Part shown: positions 34,701 to 56,090 of the stretch, piece by piece
How positions within the stretch are numbered: the first letter of the stretch is position 1
Layout: each line of letters opens with the position of its first letter
Origin: Nematostella vectensis
Lineage: Eukaryota > Cnidaria > Anthozoa > Actiniaria > Edwardsiidae
Length of the DNA: 64,000 bases
Direction of reading: 5' to 3'
NCBI RefSeq assembly: GCF_932526225.1
Contig: NC_064039.1
Location: 12,852,139-12,916,138, forward strand
The notes under the pieces: generated by a model
What the model was told of the DNA's origin: nothing
The model's input: the letters and a program-made list of their open reading frames with translations, nothing else
The model's database searches: none
Translations under genes and position numbers: made by a program

Positions 34701-37700
34701 TTGCTGTAAAATGGTGAACAGACAGACACCTTCCAGAGATCATGGCGGTTATGACACATGAATCTCAAGTGCAACCTTTTTTGAAATAGGTGTTCAGCAA
34801 GTGTTTACATCAGTCATGCCTATCTAAGTCCTTCACATAAAACCTAAAACATAACTATAGCCCTAGTAAGAGGGACGCACTCCCTATAGCCTGAGTCAGA
34901 GGGACACACGCCCTATAGCCCCAATCAGAGGAACACACGCCCTATAGCCCCAATCAGAGGAATACGCCCTATAGCCCCAATCAGAGGAATACGCCCTATA
35001 GCCCCAGTCAAAGTAACACACGCCCTATAGCCCCAGTCAAAGTAACACACGCCCTATAGCCCCAGTCTTAGGAACACAGGGCCTATAGCCCCAATCAGAG
35101 GAACACGCGGCCCATAGCCCCTTTCAGAGAAACACACGCCCTATAGCCCCAGTCAAAGGAACACACGTCCTATAGCCCCAGTCATAGGAACACACGCCCT
35201 ATAGCCCCAGTCAAAGGAACACACGGCCTATAGCCCTAGTCAGAGAAACACACGCCCTATAGCCCCAGTCATAGGAACACACGGCCTATAGCCCCAGTCA
35301 TAGGAACACACGCCCTATAGCCCCAGTCAGAGGAACACACGCCCTATAGCCCCAGTCAAAGGAACACAGGTCCTATAGCCCCAGTCATAGGAACACACGC
35401 CCTATATCCCCAGTCACAGGAACACACGCCCTATAGCCCCAGTCAGAGAAACACATGCCCTATAGCCCCAGTCAAAGGAACACACGTCCTATAGCCCCAG
35501 TCAGAAGGACACACGCCCTATAGCCCTAGTCAGAGAAACACACGTCCTATAGCCCCAGTCAAAGAAACACACGTCCTATAGCCCCAGTCATAGAAACACA
35601 CGCCCTATAGCCCCAGTCAGAGAAACACATGCCCTATAGCCCCAGTCAAAGGAACACACGCCCTATAGCCCCAGTCATAGGAACACACGCCCTATAGCCC
35701 CAGTCAGAAGGACACACGCCCTATAGCCCCAGTCACAGGAACACACGCCCTATAGCCCCCAGTCAGAGAAACACACGGCCTATAGCCCCAGTCAAAAGAA
35801 CACACGCCATATAGCCCCAGTCAAAAGAACACACGCCCTATAGCCCCAGTCAAAGGGACACACGGCCTATAGCCCCAGTCAAAGGAATTCACGGTCTATA
35901 GCCCCAGTCAGAGGGACATACGGCCTATAACCCCAGTCAGAGGGACACACGGCCTATAGCCCCAGTCAAAGGAACACACGGCCTATAGCCCCAGTCAGAG
36001 GAACACACGCCCTATAGCCCCAGTCAAAGGAACACTCGGCCTATAGCCCCAGTCATAGGAACACACGCCCGATAACCCCAGTCAGAGGGACACACGGCCT
36101 ATAGCCCCAGTCAGAGGGGCACGCCCTATAGCCCCAGTCAGAGAAACACACGCCCTATAGCCCCAATCAGAGGAACACACGCCCTATAGCCCCAGTCAGA
36201 GAAACACACGCCCTATAGCCCCAGTCAGAGGAACACACGCCCTATAGCCCCAGTCAGAGAAACACACGCCCTATAGCCCCAGTCAGAGGAACACACGCCC
36301 TATAGCCCCAGTCAGAGAAACACACGGCCTATAGCCCCAGTCAGAGGAACACACGCCCTATAGCCCCAGTCAGAGGGACACGCGCCCTATAGCCTCAGTC
36401 AGAGGAACACACGTTCCATAGTCCCACTCAGAGAAACACACGCCCTATGACCCCAGTCAGAGGGACACGCCCTATAGCCCCAGTCAGAGGAACACACGCC
36501 CTATAACCCCAGTCAGAGGGACACACGCCCTATAGCCCCAGTCATAGGAACACACGCCATATAGCCCCAGTCATAGGAACACACGTCCTATAGCCCCAGT
36601 CAAAGGGACACACGCCCTATAACCCCAGTCAGAGGGACATGCCCTATAGCCCCAGTCAGAGGAACACACGTCCTATAACCCCAGTCAGAGAAACACACGC
36701 CCTATAGCCCCAGTCATAGGAACACACGGCCTATAGCCCCAGTCATAGGAACACACGCCCTATAGCCCCAGTCAGAGGAACACACGCCCTATAGCCCCAG
36801 TCAAAGGAACACAGGTCCTATAGCCCCAGTCATAGGAACACACGCCCTATAGCCCCAGTCACAGGAACACACGCCCTATAGCCCCAGTCAGAGAAACACA
36901 TGCCCTATAGCCCCAGTCAAAGGAACACACGTCCTATAGCCCCAGTCAGAAGGACACACGCCCTATAGCCCCAGTCATAGGAACACATGCCCTATAGCCC
37001 CAGTCAGAAGGACACACGCCCTATAGCCCCAGTCACAGGAACACACGCCCTATAGCCCCCAGTCAGAGAAACACACGGCCTATAGCCCCAGTCAAAAGAA
37101 CACACGCCATATAGCCCCAGTCAAAAGAACACACGCCCTATAGCCCCAGTCAAAGGGACACACGGCCTATAGCCCCAGTCAAAGGAATTCAAGGCCTATA
37201 GCCCCAGTCAGAGGGACATACGGCCTATAACCCCAGTCAGAGGGACACATGGTCTATAGCCCCAGTCAGAAGGACACACGCCCTATAGCCCCAGTCAGAG
37301 GGACACACGGCCTATAGCCCCAGTCAAAGGAACACACGGCCTATAGCCCTAGCCAGAGGAACACACGGTCTATAGCCTCAGTCAGAGGGACACATGCCCT
37401 ATAGCCCCAGTCAAAGGGACACACGGCCTATAGCCCCAGTCACAGGAACACAAGCCCTATAGCCCAAGTCAGAGGGACACACGCCCTATAGCCCCAGTCA
37501 GAGGAACACACGCCCTATAGCCCCAGTCAAAGGAACACTCGGCCTATAGCCACAGTCATAGGAACACACGCCCGATAACCCCAGTCAGAGGGACACACGG
37601 CCTATAGCCCCAGTCAGAGGGGCACGCCCTATAGCCCCAGTCAGAGAAACACACGCCCTATAGCCCCAATCAGAGGAACACACGCCCTATAGCCCCAGTC

Positions 37701-40155
37701 AGAGAAACACACGCCCTATAGCCCCAGTCAGAGGAACACACGCCCTATAGCCCCAGTCAGAGAAACACACGCCCTATAGCCCCAGTCAGAGGAACACACG
37801 CCCTATAGCCCCAGTCAGAGAAACACATGGCCTATAGCCCCAGTCAGAGGAACACACGCCCTATAGCCCCAGTCAGAGGGACACGCGCCCTATAGCCTCA
37901 GTCAGAGGAACACACGTTCCATAGTCCCACTCAGAGAAACACACGCCCTATGACCCCAGTCAGAGGGACACGCCCTATAGCCCCAGTCAGAGGAACACAC
38001 GCCCTATAACCCCAGTCAGAGGGACACACGCCCTATAACCCCAGTCATAGGAACACACGCCATATAGCCCCAGTCATAGGAACACACGTCCTATAGCCCC
38101 AGTCAAAGGGACACACGCCCTATAACCCCAGTCAGAGGGACACGCCCTATAGCCCCAGTCAGAGGAACACACGTCCTATAACCCCAGTCAGAGGAACACA
38201 CGCCCTATAACCCCAGTCAGAGGAACACACGCCCTATAGCCCCAGTCAAAGGAACACATGCCCTATAGCCCCAGTCAGAGGGACACACGCCCTATAGCCC
38301 CAGTCAAAGGAACACACGCCCTATAGCCCCAGTCAGAGGGACACACGGCCTATAGCCCTAGTAACAGGAACACGCGCTCTATAGCCCCACTCATAGGAAC
38401 ACACGCCCTATAGCAAGTCAAATCAGGGCACAGAAGACATATGCCATGTCTTGACTGATATTCGAACCCATTTCAGCAGAGGCAAGGGCCCATACATGTA
38501 TGCAGAAATGCTAACAAACTGGGTAGATTGTGCTGTCACTCTCCCTATACTCACATGAACGTCAAAGAGGGTGTTTTTCTAAACTTTGAGGAAACCTTCT
38601 CTCCAAGCTTATTCCAGTCTAAAGGTGGAACCTCTCTTTGTCTTCTCCGTGATAAAGTACCATCATCGTCGTCATCATCATCTTGATTTGTAAGATTTCT
38701 ACCACCCATAAATGTGATCTACAGTATAAACATGTCCATTATCATTCAAACATGTTTCCATTTTTAAATATTCTGTTCTAAAAGGGAATGCCACAACAAC
38801 AAATTGGAAATGTAATTACTGACAATTACAAAACTCTACAGTTTCTGATTGTTACCATAGCTTGATAAAGGAATACGAATTCAACCCAAATGGCAGGAAA
38901 ATTGGATATCCAAGAGAGCCAAGAAGTGCATGAACGAATGCATACTGTATATTGTTTCTAAATTTTGAAGATGTCAAACAAATAAGGTGAATGAATAATT
39001 TTCTAAAAAAACACCCACCAACTTAGCAGCAAATACTTCAGGCTCAAATTTTACTAGATGTGTTTGTAACTGTTGAACTTGCTGAGCTCCAAGAGTCGAA
39101 GACACTACCAGGAAATGAGAATCAAGAACAGCTTCTCTTGTTTGCTTGACTGGAAAATAATAATATACAAATATATAAATCATAACTTGTATACAGGAAA
39201 AATAGATAATCATTACTAACAATATACCATAATTGCTTATTTTTGTCATTGATTTGCAGTATCAATATATTAATTGATTTCAATTGGGTAGAATGGAATG
39301 AAATCATGGTGTGATCAATCGATAGAACCAATAATCTATATTTATTGATTCAGATTGCTAAAATTAGCTGATAAATGTATCGGCAATCATTAGTAAATGT
39401 CAGGGCTGAAACTTATGTTACATACTTCTAAACCTATCTTTACCATATGGATAACAAACTCGACAGGTCATGTTATACAGGCGTATATTGCTAGGGGCTC
39501 CCCTGTCTTCAAGTCATACCTTTGCTGAAAAGCTCCTCGCCCTGGTCCAAAGCCTTGTGCAATCCTCTGGAGTCAGGTCTAATAAACTCATGTCTGTTTT
39601 CTGAGGAAATCCGATAATTAGTCGAGGAACAGAAACCATACCATTGGAGTTGTCAGTCATAATTGCTATCATAATGGTCCCAGAGTACCTGCGGATCAGT
39701 GAATCTAAGAAAGCTATAGGGGAAAGATACTAAATTTTACTTGATTTGAGTGATGGGAGAATGCAACGATTTAGATTATATTTATTATTATTATATTATA
39801 AGTCAAACGTAAAAAGCTTTATCTGTAAATCAGCTCTCTGTCGCTAAACTGCAATGATCTATCTCATCTAAACTCTATGAAAATGCGAGAAAAATCATAC
39901 TTAAATAACACCCTTGAAAAAAAACTTAACTACCAGACATAACAAAAACTGCTTGCGTCTAGACTATAACTTAAGAATCTAATCCATCAGGAATGTTCGC
40001 ATTTAAACTCTAAAGAAGAATCATCAAGTCCTTGAGATGAACGTACTTTCCGTGGCAGCAATCAGTTCGCGGTACTCGTATCTGACACGCAGTCGCTCGC
40101 CGGGATTAGCTTGCGGATCGAAATGCTCTGGATTTTGACTCTTATCTTCGCTCAT
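31746..40155 (-). CDS. NSMCE4A: NSMCE4, kleisin subunit of the SMC5/6 complex
   Basis: Ten exons join in frame: 40155-40047, 39600-39520, 39149-39019, 38718-38555, 34510-34408, 33284-33197, 32844-32738, 32526-32481, 32310-32222, 31868-31746 (TGA), giving 346 residues (human NSMCE4A 385). NSE4 bridges the SMC5 and SMC6 heads and binds NSE1/NSE3 in the nuclear complex for DNA repair and chromosome segregation. Diagnostic pieces are VRYEYRELIAATE and VKQTREAVLDSHFLVVSSTL (N-terminal helical domain that binds SMC6), an acidic DDDDDDD linker, FFNFVINPDSFGQTVENIFH and VIMNISLQEYKEAIKVFEI (C-terminal winged-helix domain). Exon 9's donor is AAG|GTTGGT, canonical GT but weak; ignoring it would give a short unrelated tail. 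Intron 4 contains the 3.55-kb 30-bp array. The start was chosen at MSEDKSQNPE; an in-frame ATG at 40227 would add 24 hydrophobic residues unlike the family. Confidence 0.92.
32322..32341. repeat. (AAT)n microsatellite in an NSMCE4 intron
   Basis: Short ATA/AAT tract just upstream (minus strand) of the exon at 32310. A longer (TAA)n(CAA)n tract lies at 34565-34608, and pure C runs lie at 31930-31950 and 32672-32690. Confidence 0.8.
33555..33771. mobile_element. Kolobok-like MITE in an NSMCE4 intron
   Basis: The element proper is 33559-33767 (209 bp). It begins AGGGGCAGCGTCATGGTA and ends with the inverse of AGGGGCAGTGTCATGGTA. It is flanked on both sides by a perfect TTAA duplication (33555-33558 and 33768-33771). 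TTAA target sites and an AGGG terminus fit the Kolobok superfamily; piggyBac usually starts CCY. It is non-autonomous and non-coding. Confidence 0.8.
33993..34337. repeat. Dispersed repeat with GGCGCTTATTC ends in an NSMCE4 intron
   Basis: GGGTGCTTATTCAGGGGAGG at the left, and GGGCGCTTATTCAGGGGGAG plus GGCGCTTATTCAAATAAATA at the right, surround an AT-rich middle. The same motif family, inverted, occurs at 26315-26945. Confidence 0.6.
34858..38415 (-). repeat. Intronic minisatellite: 30-bp unit, about 118 copies, with about 1.3-1.5-kb block duplication
   Basis: The unit is CAGTCAGAGGAACACACGCC followed by CTATAGCCCC, with variants (TCAAAGGAAC, TCATAGGAAC, GGCCTATAG, CATGG). Units missing 4 or so bases occur scattered. 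Rare variants recur at fixed offsets: CCCGATAACC near 36071 and 37574, TTCCATAGTCCCAC near 36414 and 37917 (both 1503 bp apart), and AAAGGAATTC at 35881 and 37181 (1300 bp). Blocks have therefore been duplicated and then edited. It sits in NSMCE4 intron 4. Confidence 0.97.
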
Positions 40156-40615
40156 AGTGAACAGCAAGACGTAAATGGACTTTCTATTTCCCCAAAAGTA
40201 GGAGAAGTACAGTAAGAAGACCTCCAAGAATCAGAACGACAACATAAACAAGAGAGTCACACGTGAATGCTCTCGTCTCGATTTCCCGCCGTTCCTTACC
40301 GCGATGGCGTGACAAGGACCTTGGTCACGCGAAATGTCACAAATGTCAAAAATAATCACAATTTCTTTCTCCTAGGTCAATACAATGCATTTTTCAAGTG
40401 GATGATACAATAATTTTTAAAAAGATATAATTTCCAGGGTATAAAATTGTGTTTTTCTAACTGATCGGGAGAGACTGAGTACTCAGAAGAGAGTGCATGC
40501 CTTTTGGGAGATACCGCTGAAAGATTGCCAGGGCTCAAGTAAAAGGCTTCCATGACAACAACCAACCAAGATGGCAACCAAGATGGCGGCTTGTTAAACA
40601 AGTACACTCACTAAA
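40156..40615. promoter_or_regulatory. Bidirectional promoter between NSMCE4 and HEATR4, with YY1-like sites
   Basis: Only 460 bp separate the two start codons. CCAAGATGGC (40566-40575) and CCAAGATGGCGGC (40578-40590) match the YY1 core AAGATGGCGGC and lie 26-50 bp before the proposed HEATR4 ATG. YY1 sites are commonly placed at transcription or translation starts in animals. No TATA box was seen. Shared control of the pair is inference. Confidence 0.5.
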
Positions 40616-50389
<9,774 letters not shown>

Positions 50390-50689
50390 AAGGAGAGGAA
50401 ATCAGTAATCCATAGCATCATCATTGACGAAATTTTCTAGATAGACTATTAAATAATTATTTTCACTGGTTTTTAAGAACAAATGAGAAATATGTAAATA
50501 GTTTTGTACATACTTGGGTATCATAGCCAAAAATACGCAAATATTATTAAAGAGAATGTAAAATGAAAGTTGTTACCGATTAGACAACAATTTAAAAAGT
50601 ATAGTGAAGTTACGAAAGATTACGAGAGATTAGCATAGCGCAGTTTGTAGGTAACCTATTTTCGCACTTTTCTTTGTTTCCTCATAATC
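50390..50689 (+). other. HEATR4 3' UTR and downstream sequence
   Basis: AT-rich, with a possible poly(A) signal ATTAAA at 50546-50551, about 160 bp after the stop. No other feature seen. Confidence 0.4.
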
Positions 50690-51716
50690 CCGGCTTATGA
50701 CGCTTGTTTTATTATTATCTACGCCAACTTGTTTTTTTTTTTTTTTCATAATTCTGATTATTCACGCTCGCTCCATTATCTACGCGCACTTACCTGTTTT
50801 GTCAAAATTCAGATTGTTCACGCGCGTTCTTTTCTTCTATGCGAACTGCTCCTTGTCTCCTCATAATTCTGATTGTTCACGCGCGTCTTATTACTACGCG
50901 CACTGCTTTTTGTTTTCTCATAATACTGATTGTTCACGCGCGTTTTATTATCTACGCGCACTGTTCTTTGTTTTCTCATAAGCTTGGATGTTCACGCGCG
51001 TTTTATTATCTACGCCTACTGTTCTTTGTTTTCTCATAAGCTTGGATGTCCACGCGCGTTTTATTATCTACGCCTACTGTTCTTTGTTTTGTCATAATTC
51101 TGATTATCTACGCTCACTGCTATTTGTTATCTCATAATTTTGATTGTTCACGCGCGTTTTATTATCTACGCGCACTGCTCTTTGTTTTCTCATAATTATG
51201 ATTGTTCACGCGCGTCTTATTATCTACGCGCACTTCTTTCTGTTTTCCCATGATTCTGATTGTTCGCGCGCGTCTTATTGTCTACGCGCACTTCTTTCTG
51301 TTTTCCCATGATTCTGATAGTTCACGCGCGTTTCATTATCTACGCGCGCATTGCTTTTTATTTTCTCATAATTCGGATTGTTCACGCGCGTCTTATTATC
51401 TACGCGCACTTCTTTCTGTTTTCCCATGATTCTGATTGTTCGCGCGCGTCTTATTATCTACGCGCACTGCTCTTTGTTTTCTCATAATTATGATTGTTCA
51501 CGCGCGTCTTATTATCTACGCGCACTGGTCTTTGTTTTCTTATAATTCTGATTGTTCACGCGCGTCTTATTATCTACCTGCACTGCTTTTTGTTTTCAAA
51601 ATACTGATTGTTCACGCGCTTCTTATTATCTACGCGCACTGCTCTTTGTTTTCTCATAATTCTGATTGTTCCCGCCTGGCTTATCATCTGCGCGCACTGC
51701 TCTTTGCTTCCCCATA
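50690..51716 (+). repeat. 58-bp minisatellite, about 17 copies
   Basis: Units contain TTCACGCGCGTCTTATTATC, then TACGCGCACTGCTCTTTG and TTTTCTCATAATTCTGATTG. Early copies are more diverged than those at 51140-51690. A partial single copy (TATTTACGCGCACTGCACTT) recurs at about 61176-61206. Open frames through it are an effect of the repeat and are not genes. Confidence 0.95.
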
Positions 51717-51726
51717 CATACATGCA

Positions 51727-53768
51727 TACCTACCTACCTACCTACCTACCTACCTACCTACCTACCTACCTACCTACCTACCTACCTACCTACCTACCTA
51801 CCTACCTACCTACCTACCTACCTACCTACCTACCTACCTACCTACCTACCTACCTACCTACCTACCTACCTACCTACCTACCTACCTACCTACCTACCTA
51901 CCTACCTACCTACCTACCTACCTACCTACCTACCTACCTACCTACCTACCTACCTACCTACCTACCTACCTACCTACCTACCTACCTACCTACCTACCTA
52001 CCTACCTACCTACCTACCTACCTACCTACCTACCTACCTACCTACCTACCTACCTACCTACCTACCTACCTACCTACCTACCTACCTACCTACCTACCTA
52101 CCTACCTACCTACCTACCTACCTACCTACCTACCTACCTACCTACCTACCTACCTACCTACCTACCTACCTACCTACCTACCTACCTACCTACCTACCTA
52201 CCTACCTACCTACCTACCTACCTACCTACCTACCTACCTACCTACCTACCTACCTACCTACCTACCTACCTACCTACCTACCTACCTACCTACCTACCTA
52301 CCTACCTACCTACCTACCTACCTACCTACCTACCTACCTACCTACCTACCTACCTACCTACCTACCTACCTACCTACCTACCTACCTACCTACCTACCTA
52401 CCTACCTACCTACCTACCTACCTACCTACCTACCTACCTACCTACCTACCTACCTACCTACCTACCTACCTACCTACCTACCTACCTACCTACCTACCTA
52501 CCTACCTACCTACCTACCTACCTACCTACCTACCTACCTACCTACCTACCTACCTACCTACCTACCTACCTACCTACCTACCTACCTACCTACCTACCTA
52601 CCTACCTACCTACCTACCTACCTACCTACCTACCTACCTACCTACCTACCTACCTACCTACCTACCTACCTACCTACCTACCTACCTACCTACCTACCTA
52701 CCTACCTACCTACCTACCTACCTACCTACCTACCTACCTACCTACCTACCTACCTACCTACCTACCTACCTACCTACCTACCTACCTACCTACCTACCTA
52801 CCTACCTACCTACCTACCTACCTACCTACCTACCTACCTACCTACCTACCTACCTACCTACCTACCTACCTACCTACCTACCTACCTACCTACCTACCTA
52901 CCTACCTACCTACCTACCTACCTACCTACCTACCTACCTACCTACCTACCTACCTACCTACCTACCTACCTACCTACCTACCTACCTACCTACCTACCTA
53001 CCTACCTACCTACCTACCTACCTACCTACCTACCTACCTACCTACCTACCTACCTACCTACCTACCTACCTACCTACCTACCTACCTACCTACCTACCTA
53101 CCTACCTACCTACCTACCTACCTACCTACCTACCTACCTACCTACCTACCTACCTACCTACCTACCTACCTACCTACCTACCTACCTACCTACCTACCTA
53201 CCTACCTACCTACCTACCTACCTACCTACCTACCTACCTACCTACCTACCTACCTACCTACCTACCTACCTACCTACCTACCTACCTACCTACCTACCTA
53301 CCTACCTACCTACCTACCTACCTACCTACCTACCTACCTACCTACCTACCTACCTACCTACCTACCTACCTACCTACCTACCTACCTACCTACCTACCTA
53401 CCTACCTACCTACCTACCTACCTACCTACCTACCTACCTACCTACCTACCTACCTACCTACCTACCTACCTACCTACCTACCTACCTACCTACCTACCTA
53501 CCTACCTACCTACCTACCTACCTACCTACCTACCTACCTACCTACCTACCTACCTACCTACCTACCTACCTACCTACCTACCTACCTACCTACCTACCTA
53601 CCTACCTACCTACCTACCTACCTACCTACCTACCTACCTACCTACCTACCTACCTACCTACCTACCTACCTACCTACCTACCTACCTACCTACCTACCTA
53701 CCTACCTACCTACCTACCTACCTACCTACCTACCTACCTACCTACCTACCTACCTACCTACCTACCTA
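51727..53768. repeat. Uninterrupted 2.04-kb (TACC)n microsatellite
   Basis: About 510 tetranucleotide copies with no interruption that I can see, preceded by CATACATACATGCATACC. On the minus strand it reads (GGTA)n and begins right after the 3' end of a LINE, 11 bp after an AATAAA. All three plus frames are open and encode Pro-Thr-Tyr-Leu repeats; this is an artefact of the period. Confidence 0.99.
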
Positions 53769-56090
53769 CATGCATACACTTTATTTATACACGTACAAGT
53801 ACATCAGTTACAATATAAAACACCAAAAACTGGAAATCGACTCGGCAGAGTCGGTACGAGATCGCGACAGTTTGGGCTTTTTGATGCTATAGTTACAATA
53901 TAAAAATATATTTACATATCACTGGTTTCCATGACTGCCGTGTGTTCGTCTGATAAGGTAAAATGATTATGAAGAAACGTTTTAAATTTTGCTATGGAAT
54001 TAGTTTTACTTTAACTTATTATCTTGGTTTCTTAGATTGTATTTTGGGTCGCAGGTTTCAAATAGATTTGTCAGATAAGAAGGAAAGAGATTATTTAGAG
54101 TTTTGAACATTGCCACTCCCAGGTGTTTGGACCTTCTTGTAGAGACATCGTCCCAATCAAGAAGGCGCCTGAGAGTGGCAGATGTAGTGTCGAAATCCGA
54201 TTTGGTAATTATTCTTGCCGCATGATTTTGTAATTTTTGTAATTTGTCGTTAAGCTTGGAGCTAATTTCGTGCCAAACAAGACTGCAGTAGTCAAAGTGT
54301 GGCTCTATTAACGCCTTATAAATGGTAAATGCCGTTCCCCTTGATATGAAAGGACGCACTCGTTTAAGGGCTCCGATCCCACTTAAATTTTTTTAGATTT
54401 TTCGTCTATGTGCTTTTCCCAGCTTAAATTCTTGTCAATATGCAAACCTAAGGATTTCGTGTTTTCAACTCTAGATATTTCATTGTTCTCGATCCTTATT
54501 GATATATTCACTCCATCGGCTCTGGCCTTCAGCCTCTGCCTCGAACCGATGATCATGAATTCTGTTTTAGTTATGTTTAAACTAAGCTTATTTGCCAATA
54601 GCCATTTGTGTAATTTCGATAATTTTGAATTAATTTGAAGCTCGAGTTCAACAAGGTTCGAAGCCGAATAGGTGATTGTTGTGTCTTCGGCATACATTCG
54701 AGTGAGGGAGCTGTGAAGACAGTGAGGGAAATCATTAATATAGACAAGGAACAGAAGTGGGCCAATTGTTGAGCCTTGAGGTACACCGCATGTTAGGGTG
54801 TGGCTACCAGAAAGTCGGCCATTGACCCGACACTTCTGTTCCCTGTCTGTTAAATATGATCTGAACCACTTCAGGCTAGTTTTTTCAAAATAATTTCATG
54901 GTCGATCGTATCAAAAGCTTTTTTGAGATCGATAAAAATCACTCCATTAAGAAGACCATTGTCAATGTTGACAGACCAGTCATTGGTAGCTTCTAGTAGG
55001 GCCGTTAGAGTACTATGGAGTGACCTAAAGCCTGACTGACAAACTGTTAATAATTTGTTTTCGTTAAGTTAGCTGTAAAATTGGTTGAAAACAGCTTTTT
55101 CAAATATCTTTGCAACCACTGACAAAACTGAGATTGGCCTATAGTTGCCTGGATCGGACTTTTCGCCTTTCTTGAAAATAGGAGAAACGCTTGCAAATTT
55201 CCAATCAGAAGGAAAAATTCCGCAAGCGATGGAACAGTTAAAGATTTGTTTGTCAACGAAGGCGAAGTAATATCAGTGGCAATTTTAATCAGGTTGCAGG
55301 GGATTTTGTCCAATCCAGTAGCTTGGCTTTTACTTAATAATCGTACTCGAATTTGGCGAAGTGAGAACGATTTGTCAGTTTGGTATAAATAGGATTCGGA
55401 TGGGGTACCTGTGCTGGGGATTTCACTCGCTAAATTTTTGCCAGTGTTTGCAAAATGGTGATATGAATTTCTCAGCGATATCACAGGCGGATGAAAAAGT
55501 TGCACCGTTAACTTTAAGCTCAGCAATGTCACACGTTTTTTTCCCACGTGAGCTAAGTTCGTTTAGAATTTTCCAGGTCTTGCGCATATCATCCTTATTA
55601 TCTTCTAAATTACTGGTAAAATATTTTCGTTTGGCTGTTTTAATAGCATTGCTGACAGAGTTTCTTTCTTTTTTGTATTGACTCCAACTAGTTTAATCTC
55701 CGTGTTGTTCTGCCTTCCTGTTAAGAAAATCACGTTTGTACATTTCTTAATTAGATCGTAGTCAATCCAAGGAGAACTTTTTTCCCTGTTCTTTTACGGC
55801 GGAGTGGAGCGTGTTTATCGAGGCAGCTAATGAAAAGGGTTCTCCATTTTTCCCACATGTCATTAGGATCCAGTCAACAATGCTATGTCATTCCATTCTT
55901 TGTTTTTGAGTTCATTAAGGAAACTGGTTTCATTGAAATTCTTAAATGATCTATTGACTATTGTTCTTTTAAAGCTAGAGCCGATAGAATGAATTTTCCT
56001 TGTCATATATACGATAGATAGGGTTTTATTCAATTGCCATGGCAGTATTACAGACTGAATTAAGGCAAAGGGCCCGCACATATAGCGTTA
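53769..56090 (-). mobile_element. Decayed LINE (non-LTR retrotransposon, CR1/jockey-like), copy 1, 5'-truncated
   Basis: Minus-strand fragments cover the endonuclease-RT linker (55.9-56.08 kb), RT (about 55.5-54.4 kb) and the thumb/C-terminal region (54359-54006, with TIYKALIEPHFDYCSLVW and KLQNHAARIIT). The catalytic loop reads YAEDTT in place of Y-x-D-D, and the reading frame is broken several times (near 54370, 54780, 55050 and 55700). The 3' UTR holds AATAAA at 53785-53780 and then passes directly into (GGTA)n. No endonuclease domain is left; the 5' side ends where LINE copy 2 begins. Confidence 0.85.
54006..56081 (-). pseudogene. Reverse transcriptase pseudogene of LINE copy 1
   Basis: Broken open frames 56081-55863, 55547-55047, 54786-54577, 54697-54383 and 54359-54006 belong to one ORF2-type protein. 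Frameshifts and the altered catalytic loop mean it cannot make an active polymerase. Confidence 0.8.

Noticed and set aside
51727-53768. Telomere-like tract, (GGTA)n on the minus strand
   Set aside because: The unit is not TTAGGG and the tract is internal, next to a LINE 3' end; a retrotransposon tail explains it better.
51436-53903. Three long plus-strand open frames (736-818 aa) of Pro-Thr-Tyr-Leu repeats
   Set aside because: They are the three frames of a stop-free tetranucleotide tract; flanking parts read the 58-bp minisatellite. No gene structure.
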